From the NCBI GenBank assembly GCA_946406115.1, contig OX291553.1:3353001-3417000 (forward strand): DNA of 64,000 bases. Reading direction: 5' to 3'. Below, piece after piece: positions 20,816 to 32,800 of this stretch. How positions within the stretch are numbered: the stretch's first letter is position 1; each line of letters starts with the position of its first letter. The translations under genes were made by a program, and so were the position numbers. The notes beneath the pieces were generated by a model. That model did no database searches, had not been told where the DNA came from, and worked only from the letters and a program-made list of their open reading frames with translations. The stretch is from Apoda limacodes. Its lineage: Eukaryota > Arthropoda > Insecta > Lepidoptera > Limacodidae.

Positions 20816-23800
20816 CTGCGAAACGATATGTTAACCTCAATTATTTGTACAGATAAATAGAAAACCAGACAAATAGTTTAAATAAACCGATGTTAACGAT
20901 TTACTTCATCTCACCTACTTAAAAAAAAAACGTAAATATACAAGAAACTGGCGGACTTACACACGGGAAAATTTTTAGTTTGCGGTAAAATAGTTGTCGA
21001 CAATTAATATTATTCTAATATAATTTATTTTAGTAATAAAATTGTTTAGTAATAAACTAGATAACCTGTACGGTAGCGGCTAGCTCTGCCCCGAAGCCAC
21101 ACGTCACGGGTGCCTCGTGCGCAACCAGGCAACGACCTGTCTTCTTCACAGACTGTCAACAAAAGGTTACATGAATTTACTTCAATTACATAGAATACAA
21201 ATGTTAAGAGCTTTAAAAATTAATGAAGATATAATAAACAAACAAACATTTGGACGGTATCCAAAGATCGCAGGTTCGAGTCCTGGTCTTTGCACTAAAA
21301 AATAAAATGATGCATATTTATAATTATGATTAAGTCAAAAATATGGGTCAACGGATCAGCATTGCCATTCAGCGTGACAATAAAATATTTATAGATTTTT
21401 AGACTAGTAATATAAGTAGGTACATTTTTTAACTAATTTCTAAGTATTGTATTTTTCGAAGAATCTATCTATTTTTAAAAGCCTATGAATGTTTTGCATT
21501 AAATTTTTTTTTTCTTTTCGCTATAAAAAAAAATTATGTGTCTAACCCGTAACCATATTACAGTATAAGGGGCTAAATAGATACTATATATCATTTTTTT
21601 CAGGCATTATTTTTATTTTGAAAATACTAGCTTTTGTCCATAACTTCTTTCGCGTTGACTTATTTATATACCTTATGTCTATCCTCGGATGCTAGTTAAT
21701 CTCCTTTTCAGGTTTCATCAAAATCAGTTCAGTGATTAAGCCTTAACGTAACTTATAACAGCTTGGTATTATTACGTTTATTAAGTATGTCGGCTCTGTG
21801 GGTAATCAGTTGCCTGTTAAATCGAGGGGCGTGGGTTCGATACCCACACAAAAGAAACATTTATGTGATGAAAATTTGTGTTTGTTTTGTACACTGGCTA
21901 TTTTCTATATTTAATATGTATGCATTTTCAATAAAGAAAATTATATATGTGTCTGCTATCCGTTTTTCTTAGTTTGAGACCAGATGGCACTGTGTGTAAT
22001 GTTCAAAATTATTTATTTATTATGTGTACAGGGTGTGAAGTAGGTTGCTTTTGAGTGGCCTGATAATGTAAACCGCGCACAAAACGATGTACGAAATAGG
22101 GTGGGATGGAATGGGGTAGCAAATGCCTCTATCACCACTGACCTGTCACTCACAATTTTGACTTCATATAATGTGCGTGATCTTTGCAGTTTATGTATGT
22201 ACGATGTTTCTTACGACTTGACTTTCCCTACTGAACTTTGTTTACGTTTTGAATTGTGACCTGGCTGTATTTAATGGACTGTGTACGACTTGACTTTTCC
22301 TACTAGACTCCGTTTACGTTTTGAATTGTGACCCGGCTGTGTTTAATGGGCTGTGTTACGCTTTCCTTTCTGGACTCTCTTGTATGTTTTGGATTATGAC
22401 CTGGCTGTATTTATTGGATTGTAATGTGTACAATTATCTTTACGACTTGGCTTTCCCTACTAGACTCCGTACACGTTGCTGGCTGTGTTTATTGGTTGTG
22501 TGGCAAATCCTTGGGACATTTCCTATCTTTCTTGTTAAGCTTTGCCTATCAAATATCACAAAAAGATTGTAAAACTTCATTCATACTACCGATAGTTAAA
22601 ACATACAAGAAACAGTTACTACACGTTTTTTGTCGTACTATACAGACAGTTTTCTTAAATGACGCCTGAAAAAATATCATTGTTACGAATGCGACATAAA
22701 TATTTTTGTACATATTAATACAGGCACATTCTGTACATACAGGCACATTCTGTACATACAGGCTGTACAGGCGTAATTTTTTGCTTTTATACACTTCCTA
22801 CATAGTCCTTATATCGAGGATTATGGTATATTATTTGCGAAATGAAATCAGGTGTCCGGAAGTCGGAAAGGGGAGTTATATACGACGACAGTCGTGACAA
22901 AGAAATTATTCCATTCTGCCCCATTACGTACATCGCTTCATTATTCGTGTGGTTTCGACTCTTTCTCTCTTACCTACTCTCTCTCACGTGCTTAAAAAAG
23001 TGAAAATATTATGGTTATGGTCTTACTATTTCTATTCCTACTTTCCCTTCTTTTTCAATCACTGAGCTGATGTTGATAAAACTTAAAATAAAGATAGATA
23101 GACAAAGGGTATATTAGTAAAGTCGACTTGAACAAATTACGTGAAAAAGCATAAAAGTTTTGAAAATAAAAATGATGCCTGCAAAAAAATGATAGTAACT
23201 ATTCAGCCCGTTATTCTGTGGTAAGGTTACGGTTTAGAGACTTATTTTTTCTTATATAGATTTCTTATATAATCCTCTAATTCTTAACTAGATTTCATTT
23301 CTGGCCACACATTTTTGGGCAATGGCTTTTGTTCACGCCAAAGTGTCGTGACATTAATAAGAACGCACCTCGCAATCGACGAGTGAAGCGGCCACACTTT
23401 TAGCGCAGCAACACAGTGCCTCCGATCTCTACAGCTGATGTGTGTATGTGTTAGAAGTTTTTGAACTATAACGAAAAGTTTATCTGCACAATTTGAATTT
23501 AATATAAAACTCTTTACCCGCCCGGGCTAGTGTAAACTCAGTGAAGTGTATCACAGTGTCCTCATCAGGAAACTGACATCAGCTCAATTAAAGAAGAAAA
23601 TTCTCAACAATTGTGTCTCCCTTTCTTATTTAATCTCTTTTAACTACTAGGTCTTACAAAGACCAGCTTTTATAATTGTATAGTTTTAGTGTAATAAAAA
23701 TATGGCTATATAAAAGTGTTTCCCCTAATACAGAAAAAAAAGGCGTATGAAAAAATCTCTGCTGGCAAAATCTCTCATCTATATGATCGGAAGGTGCAGA

Positions 23801-26800
23801 CTGCAGAATGACCCTTATTAGATGACACGTTCACCTTTGCACTTCATTAGGTAAAACAAGTTATTTGAATTTGAAATTTTACTCCGACTACGAATGTCGC
23901 TGTTGCTTAAACATCGGTATGTGTTTTGGATCAAGATATATAACTATTTCATAGTCGCTTTGAGGTTGACAGGAATTAGGCCGATTCTACTCTGTCGGAA
24001 CCCATAAGCTGTTTTTATAACTGAGATAAGTATAACATTAGTATAACACAATAAGATTGATTGCAATTGCGTTAGAAGGCTGACATAGGCTTAATAAAGG
24101 TAAACCAAAACACCTTTTTACTATTTAAAAGTAACGACTACTTCACTGTCGTAAGAAAGTTCAAACAGAAGCAGAAAAGCAATTGTTAAATATCCAAACA
24201 AGACAATTTGTTACAATCTTTTTTCAGACATGCTGTTTATTTGTCAGCTGTAAAGATCACTTACATTACAGACAGTGTCTTCGTCCCATGGGAGTATCGA
24301 CATGAGGTCTATGACGTCACACTTGACCCCTAGCTGCTCCTGAGCCAGGTCAGCGACCTCCAGCAGCACGTGAATCTGCGTGCCCCAGCCAATCAGCGTC
24401 GCTGCGTCACCTGAAATTTGTAAAAATGATGACATACAGTCGTATTATTTAATAGCATAATAGAAAGTTCATAAGACTTATAAACCAAGACATTGGGGAT
24501 ATTCAAAATCGCAGTTGACCTGGATTTGTGTGGTCTGGAGTTTAATTCAATGGTCAAGCTGGCCGAAACGTCGACAACCCAAGGTTTGTCGCATGCAAGC
24601 CTCACAAGTTAAAGAGTATTTGTGTTTAAAGTGTCTCAGTTAGTTTCTTGTAGTCCCCCGGCTGTCTGCAAAAAAGGTATTGGTTCAAATTTATGATATG
24701 TGACTTACCGTCCCTCAAAACTTGTGCTTTTCCAAGAGGTAGGGTGTAGTCTTCAACCGGAACATCCTCGACAGCGGAGCGATACAGGATCTTGGGCTCC
24801 AGGAAGATGCAGGGATCCTGCTCCCTGATGCAGGACAGCAGCAGGCCTTTGGCGGTGATAGGGCCTCTGGGGACTACCACCTAAATAGATAGTAAAATTA
24901 AACAATCCATATACTTTGGAATAACCATCTACTTTTCTGAGATATAATCTTAGACAAAAAAAATTGATATGAACATTTAAAAAATATCCATATCCCAGCT
25001 CAGTGTATTAAGAGAAACCACCTGTATAGCGGTTTACATAAGTGACATCTTCGTAAAAAAAATCCAAGAATCGATTGAAATACGGTAAATTTTTACTACC
25101 CACTAAGGTGGCTAACAAGGTAACGGCCCGCCTGATGGTAAGCGGTCACCGCATCCTATTCAAAGGTGTTTGTAAAAACCTAATATGAATAAAAAAAATT
25201 GAGTTTGAGTTTATTGACGCTTGCAATACCAGGGGAATCACTCGTGCGTTGCCAACCTTCTTCTTGAAGAACCCTATATCGTAGTGTCTAGTGAAAACCT
25301 TAGCATACATCATTCTTCAACTTAAGCGTTCGCGGGAGGATGTTCGTCTGAAACCGCACTGTAAGTGACCATTTAGAGTCTAACGTGGTGAGCGTTGCGA
25401 TGGTAGAAATTAGCTGTGGGAATCATTTCAAACCATTCCTCAGAACACATCCCATGATATAAGCAGTAGAACACACACAGGGCGAACCCTCTTCTCAGAC
25501 TTGTCAGTTTAGGATCATCGACGATAATCTAAGACCGTTGTTGAGCGGAGTCGAATTCTGGTATCTAGGTGCCTAGAGATGGCAGCAGTACTCTATATAG
25601 GATGGACTTGCGACTTGTAAAGCCGCAAACAAGGTAAAGTGCTGCTTGCATCTATGGGCAGGTGCAATAATAAGATTGTTAAATACGAATGGACAGACAT
25701 GCCAAAACTATAAGGGGAATCCTATTTTTCATGCGCCTATGGAACCCTAGAAACGGCGGGTTTTAGAGGGGTTTCGAAGTAGATGTAATTTTTTTTGTAT
25801 TTAATTTTTAATACTGGGTGCTGTGGGGTTACCCAATAAAAGTTTTTCTTTTGTATATGCTAAATGCACTGTGCGCACTATAGTGCCACAGTTGCGAGAG
25901 GCATCATGTCGATCAGGAAAAATAATTTTGTGAACATGTTTGTCTTGAGTCCGAGTGCTTTTTTTATTCCACTAACGTGGCAAACAAGCTTACTGTCCGC
26001 ATGATGATGATAAGCAGTCACTGTAACCAATGGCGCTTTCAAAACAAGAAGAAGCATCTTTCGCGCGTTTGAATTCTTTATGTATAATATGTACATCGAT
26101 ATAAATATTGAATAATTTGTCTGGAACCCATAATACAAAAGGTTTAGGTCCATACGGAGTTGTGTGATTTGTTGTAAAATTTTATTTATACAAATCTGTT
26201 ATTTCTAGAATTTCAAAATAAGGTCAAATCATGTAGATTATATTGGCCTCCGTTCCCTGTCTTTAATGCTATAAAATGAACATTTTCTTGATTCATTACA
26301 GTCACTGTACATCTCTTTTGTGAAAAATTAAAGTATTTTTTAAACTATTTGTACCTCATTCTATTAATTTTTAATTCATGCATTACATTATTATTTTTAT
26401 ATCGAGTCTTTCTCTTTTATGCCCTTGTTTCGGATATATACAGACAAACCAAAAAAAAAAACAGTATATTTATTATTCTCTTAACGTTAAAGTTATATCT
26501 GAGCTCGTAGCCCAGTTACATTCGTCTATCGAATATGCTATGCGAAGTCAAGCAACGTCGGCCGTGGTCAGTTCCTGGATGGCTGACACTGGGCAGTTGT
26601 AAAGCCTCAAGTGTTTAAAAACTATGCCCGTCGAGTGGCCACTAGCTCGACAACGTAGGGGACTATAGCCTAAGCCGACTTCTCCAAGGATTTCTCTACA
26701 GTGGGGCATATAAGAATAATCTAACCCTAAGTCCAGGCGCATGCGCGAAGAATCCCTCTGGGCTCTGCGAGTGATAGAGACCGCCGTGGCCGACCGCGCT

Positions 26801-29800
26801 GCAGGGCGTCCGCACGGTGAGAGCGCCGCACGGGAACTGCCCCCCCGACCGGTACCGGGCTTTGGAGGCCTCGTTCACTAGCTGTAGTTATAACGAAACA
26901 TCCACTCATGCTTTCACGCAACAAAAAATTATACATACCTACTAAAATGATTTTTTTTTCTTAAACACTGATGCCAAAATTTTAATAGGATTGAATAAAA
27001 AACGGTTACGTTCAAGTTTTACTACTACAAACAACTAACCATTCTTTAAATACAAGTGGCTTGTAATGGGCTATGTGCCCAATTGTGAGTAGAGGCAGAA
27101 AGTATTAGCACATCTTTTGTTTGAACTTATGAGATGCAAGGACACAAGGACAATAAACAGGCAAATCATAGTTATATGTTTAAACTATATAGCAGCAGCA
27201 CGTCTAACCTCTTTTTCTTTTAATACATCCCCCAAAAATATTTCATAACCAATTCAATAATATGGCAATACTTTTAACTGACCTCTTTACATAATCTAAT
27301 CTAAGGGTTACTTATTATGAGTTTCAAATGACATTATCAGGACATCTGATTTTACAAAATTTTAAGAGCCAATAACGAAAAAGGATTAGGATAGTAACAA
27401 ACCTGATCAAAGGCAGGGAATATGTAGTCAGCAAATTGTATTTCGGCAATCGCAGTGGCTCCAGCAGTTGCCAAACCGATACCAAACCCTGCTATGCCTT
27501 GTTCACACAGTGGTGTGTTGAACACACGGTCTTTCCCATACTTTTCCTGTAACATATTGTTATTGCTGTAAAGCATTATGATGTATATATATATTATTAT
27601 AAAAAAATTGTCTTTTCAGCAGATGTGCATTATTAAAATAATATTAATAACTTTTAGTAAATATTTTATTATAAAGTTATTTATAATTGCAGTGTAGGTA
27701 CTTTATGTCTAGAGTAGCTTGTAATAGGCTAATATTTAATAGAGTGTATGTGTTTTAACATAGGTACTTTTACAAGTAGCAGTATCTCCAGTATACTCTA
27801 TGTTTTATCCTGCAAAATTAAGGGTTCTGTGAAATACAGTAGAATCCGGTAATATTTACGTTAAAAGAAAATATTTAGGTTGATGTTATACAAAGCATAG
27901 TGTTGAACTTTAAAGTAAAACTGCATATTTAGGTTAAATTTATTGGAAATGAAAAACACTACATATATACAATAAACAAGTAATAACTTTGGATTTGTTG
28001 AGGAGTCATTTTTCGTACTAAATCACTAAATCAATGCATGATAATAGACTAGCTTGTTATTGCAAACTGGCAAAAAAAATGACACATGCGGTGCGTCGGC
28101 ATACGGCAGGGCGAAGGAAGGGATGGTTAAGTACAGTGGAATGCACAGAGGTTTTAGTCAGGGTAGACAAAAAATATAAAAAAATCGACTCACTGAAAAA
28201 ATTATTGCGTATTGTCGTGTATATTGTAAATGTTAATTGTGGCATGCAATCCTAAACCCGTATATCATTTCATATATTTTATTATTTGTATGTTAACATG
28301 AAGTTAGCCAGTGAAATACCCATTTTTTTAAATTGATTTTTAGGGTGTATACATATCGACGTTACATACCTTGTTTTCCCCTTTGCATCCCCTTTTAGTT
28401 ATTTTGATCAGATCAGAATCCGGAATACCTAGAACAGCCGTTCACTATAACTACCTAGGTAAATCGACATAGTTTGTTTTTTGTCACCAAAATAATACTT
28501 AATTTTTATTAGTACACATGCTGCCTAAACTAATTTCAAAGTTTGTGTTTTCTATCATACATAACCTGTGCACTCACTTATTATTTAAAGAGCAAATTAG
28601 GTAACTTAATAACTAAATCTTTAATTTAACCTGTACTTTATTGTATGTACACAAATAACACCACAGAGTACATATTTATACCCGATGACACAAACAAAAA
28701 CAATGGCGACGGTTTTAATCAACTAAAGTAAGTAAATATGATACATGAACTGACGATTTTATGAAGATAAAGTTCTGATTTTTTAATAAGTCGAATAATT
28801 ACAGCCATTGTCATATCCTAGTTATCGTAAAACTTCGTTGACTTTCGGTCATGTTCGACAGGTGTATTAATGCAAGCTGCTCACGGAAAATAGTTCGAGA
28901 TACTCGTCGCAGATAAAAACAGTTTGTTGTAATTGTGTGTGAAATTTGATTTGAGGCACTGACTTCAAGCTGTGAATACCATGCAAATGTAGAACTAAAG
29001 TTTGTATAGAGTTGCAATATGTTTTCTCGTATTGCGTAGACAGTAGTGACATGGCCTGTGCAAAGATATACTTGTCAGCTCGTTTCTTTTTGCATGTGTT
29101 AGTGTATTTGATAGGCCATATAAGAACACATTATTGTGAGTCTTTGCCACGGAAAAAAGTATCTAAGCCTTCTGCTTCTGTCACCACCGTCTACGCGAAA
29201 AGCGTATATAGTTTCATTCAGAATTGTTAGTGCCATATATACTGGACAGTCTGCAGATAAGTAAAGTACCTACAAAATGAAAACATGTGACGGCGTTTTA
29301 TAGCCTGATATTTTATACTACTACTATTGCGTAAAAATGTTAAAAATCAAATGCTCAAGGGTAGGCAGTGCCTTTCTGCCTATATGAATTACTGTATGTA
29401 TCTTAGCAAATATATGTTAATATATGTATATAATTAATATGGTATTATATTTAATGTATATGTATTTATTTATTTTATTTTACTTGACTATTATCTACAG
29501 TTAAAAATATTATATATATTATTTTCTTTGTTAATTTTAATACCTAGGTATTAATTTAATTATGCATCACCTACCTATTCTGTATATTTTTCTTATTCTA
29601 TCTACCCAAAGGTTCTCTGGTAGAGATCGCTTATAAGCGTAAGGACCGTCTGATTGTATACTACAAGTTTATTTCTAAATTATAATTTGTTTATAATTCA
29701 TTTTTGGTGTGCAATAAAGTATATACCTATCTATCTATCTATGTCATAATGAACCGTTTGTCATTGTAGGTAGAGTCATTATTAATATGTTTAAATATTA

Positions 29801-32800
29801 TTCAAAAAGGTAATATAAACCATATATATTTCAATTAACTTGAGGTTTTGACATTGTTTAAAAGACAAAGCAAAAGTTTTTTTGTAACTCTGAAATGATA
29901 CTCTGTAAGGTTTGAGAAGGGTGTTTTGAGGGTTGGAATATGTTCCTTAATCTTAGGCAGTGCTGCCCATACTTTTTTCTATGAAGATCTACCTACCAAA
30001 AAATTATGACTGGGACATCAACGCTTGTACCTTCAAAACTATTTTATTAGTAAATAAAACTACTACACTAGGTGAAAATGTTTAAATTTGTGTTTACTAG
30101 TCATTTACAATAAAACAAAAATTAATTATCGTGATATTGGTGCATGACATTGGTGATCTTCTGCAAAATTTTTGAAGTTGGTAATATTTTCAATAAAAGC
30201 TAAATGCATGCAGGCTGTAACATGCAACCCGAGGACCCGCGCGGCTTTTTTCCATTGTTTCCCAGGGACCTTAACTGCTTTCTAAACCATATGATGCCAT
30301 TGATATTATTTTATTTGAACAAATTATTTTTTTATGCTCAAACAATATATGGAGATCAACCTCAAAAACGCGATTGACCGGTTGGGCATCTCTGATCTTA
30401 GGTATAAATTTTAATACTTTATATTTACCTATATTTGTCTAGTGAGCAGTTAACGGCTTGTGTTAGTTAAAAAAACGTAATAATATCAATTGTTTGACAT
30501 AAGAACACATACTTGTAACCCCAAGGCACATCGGAAAACTCCTCCAAATCCCACATCTTCACCAAAGAGTACAGCTGTGGGATCATTTTTAAGAGTGATA
30601 TCCATTGCATTGTTGATGGCCTGCATCATGTTCATTTTTATAGCTTCACCTGAAATATTAGTTTTGACATACTTATTACATTTGTTCTGTGAGGTTGTTG
30701 ACAGTAGTGTCTGCCTATTGAAACAAGGATAAACATATATCTGATGAACAGCTGTGTTTGTCTCGCTTAAAGAACTGTTCTTAGGAAAAAATCTCTAAAG
30801 AGAGTATTTTCTACATCATAAATGGTCGCAGGAGGTAGTGACTCTGTAACACCACAATGCAGTTTAAACTATATTATAAGTTTAGTTAGACCACTTAGTT
30901 AGGCACTTGTTCCTGGCACTTTAATAATGGATGGATCAGTTTAGTGTAGGTGAAGTGAAATTCTGAGGTTTTTCTTTGGGATTGGTAAAGAAACTGTTAT
31001 CTCTTACTGTGCCAGAATCTTTTCATTATGTCTAATCTTGGAACAAGAATTTTTGTATTGCACTTCCAACCATTTTTCAACAATATTACATCTAGGAGAC
31101 AATGACTTATGATATTAATAAATGGCCTAATGAGATACATGAAGCTGGATGTGATAATTGATGGTAAAACAGGTGGGAATAAAGATGAATAATATGTGTG
31201 AGAATTCTGAAAAAATTTTGATATTTGTATGCCAGCTTTTGGATGTGATCTCTTAGGGAGCAAGCTGCAAAACTAATGGGTGGACAGATAGTCCTTTCAC
31301 CAGCACCACTCAAAGCAAGGTTAAGAGCCTCTAATTCAAGCAATAATAAAGACGATCCAGCTGTACCATATCAAGTATACTTTTACTATGTACTAGACCT
31401 TGCCAGTGGCTTCACCCTCCCTTAACCTAGTTATCAGCGTGGAACTCCTTAATTATATTGAATTTTTCGAGATAAAAAGAAGTATAGTCTATTCCAGGAC
31501 CTAAGCTGTATGTGTGCCAAGTTTCATCCTGATTTGACCCGTGGTTAAAACCTGATTGCTTAACAAACATCCTACCATCCATACTTTCAAATATATAATA
31601 TTAGTAGGATTATAGAAGTGTATTTTTTTTTGATTTGCTGGACGTATTGATAGATAATTTTATTTTTGAATTTCAAATCGCAACCTAAAGAACAAAGACT
31701 TTTGGTTGCAGTGTATAGAAAGGAGGCTGCAGTAAAAAACATTGGCCAATTGCGAGTCAAACTATCTGGAAAAATGGCAAAAAAATGACATTTGTTATAT
31801 GAGAGCCCCCTTAAATATTTGTTTTATTTTAATTTAACTATTTATTTTTAAAGTGACTATATAACTAAATATTGTGTGCATACTTTAAGCGTCCATTATC
31901 AATATCAAGCAAAATCAAGCAAAAAAATCACGTTTGTTGTATGGCAGCCCCCTTAAATATTTACTTTATTCTGTTTTTTATTATTTGTTGTTATAGCGGC
32001 AACAGAAATACATCTGTGAAAATTTCAACTGTCTTACTACCACAGTTCATGAGATACAGCCTGGTGACAGACGGACAGCAGAGCCTTAATAATAGGGTTC
32101 CGCTAATTACCCTTGGGGTACAGAACCCTAAACACTAACAAAAGCGATTATTATTTAAGCTAGAGCATTTCCGCATCAGGGCAAACTTTTGAATTGGATT
32201 AAGGAATACCTTACACAACGCACATTCCAAGTACGAGTTGGAGACACGTTATCACAGACAAGAGTTCTCAGTGGAGTCCCACAGGGAAGTGTGCTTGCTC
32301 CAATGTTATTTAGCATTTTTGTCACTGATTTGATTGCATTGCTAAAATCTTCAGCCAACTTTTTTGCAGATGATGGTAAATTTTTTGGTAACCCACTAAT
32401 GGATAATAAAACTCAATACAAATAAGTGTACAGTGCTGTACCTAGGGAACAACAATCCACATCAAACATACTGGCTTGATGGCGCACCGATTTCTGCTGT
32501 GAACTCACAGAAAGATTTAGGGATAATAATTACAAGCAATTTAAAATGGGCAGATCATATAAGTGCACTAGTGAAAAAAGCTAAGTCTTTCCTTTATGTG
32601 ATACAGAGATCCTTTCAGTTCATCATAGCAACTTTTATAAAAATATACAAGACATACGTAAGACCTTTGCTTGAGTATGCGTTTCAGGTATGGAGTCCAT
32701 ATTTTGTAAAGGACATCACTCTTTTAGAAAGTGTTCAAAGGAAGGCTACTAAAATACCATTTGGACTAAAAAGAAAATCATAAATCATATAAGGAGAGGC

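Noticed and set aside
20592..20840. 82-codon minus-strand ORF over BCKDHB exon 8
   Set aside because: It is a shadow frame. The conserved E1-beta C-terminus lies in another frame, bounded by an acceptor and TAA.
21784..21858. Functional tRNA gene
   Set aside because: The T-arm is good, but the acceptor and D-arm do not pair and a SINE-like body follows.
22321..22669. Cys/Leu/Trp-rich ORFs suggesting a membrane peptide
   Set aside because: They are by-products of the tandem 72-84-bp repeat; frames change from unit to unit.
26727..26936. 69-codon minus-strand ORF over BCKDHB exon 4
   Set aside because: Wrong frame of the same GC-rich exon; the real frame contains YHSQSPE.
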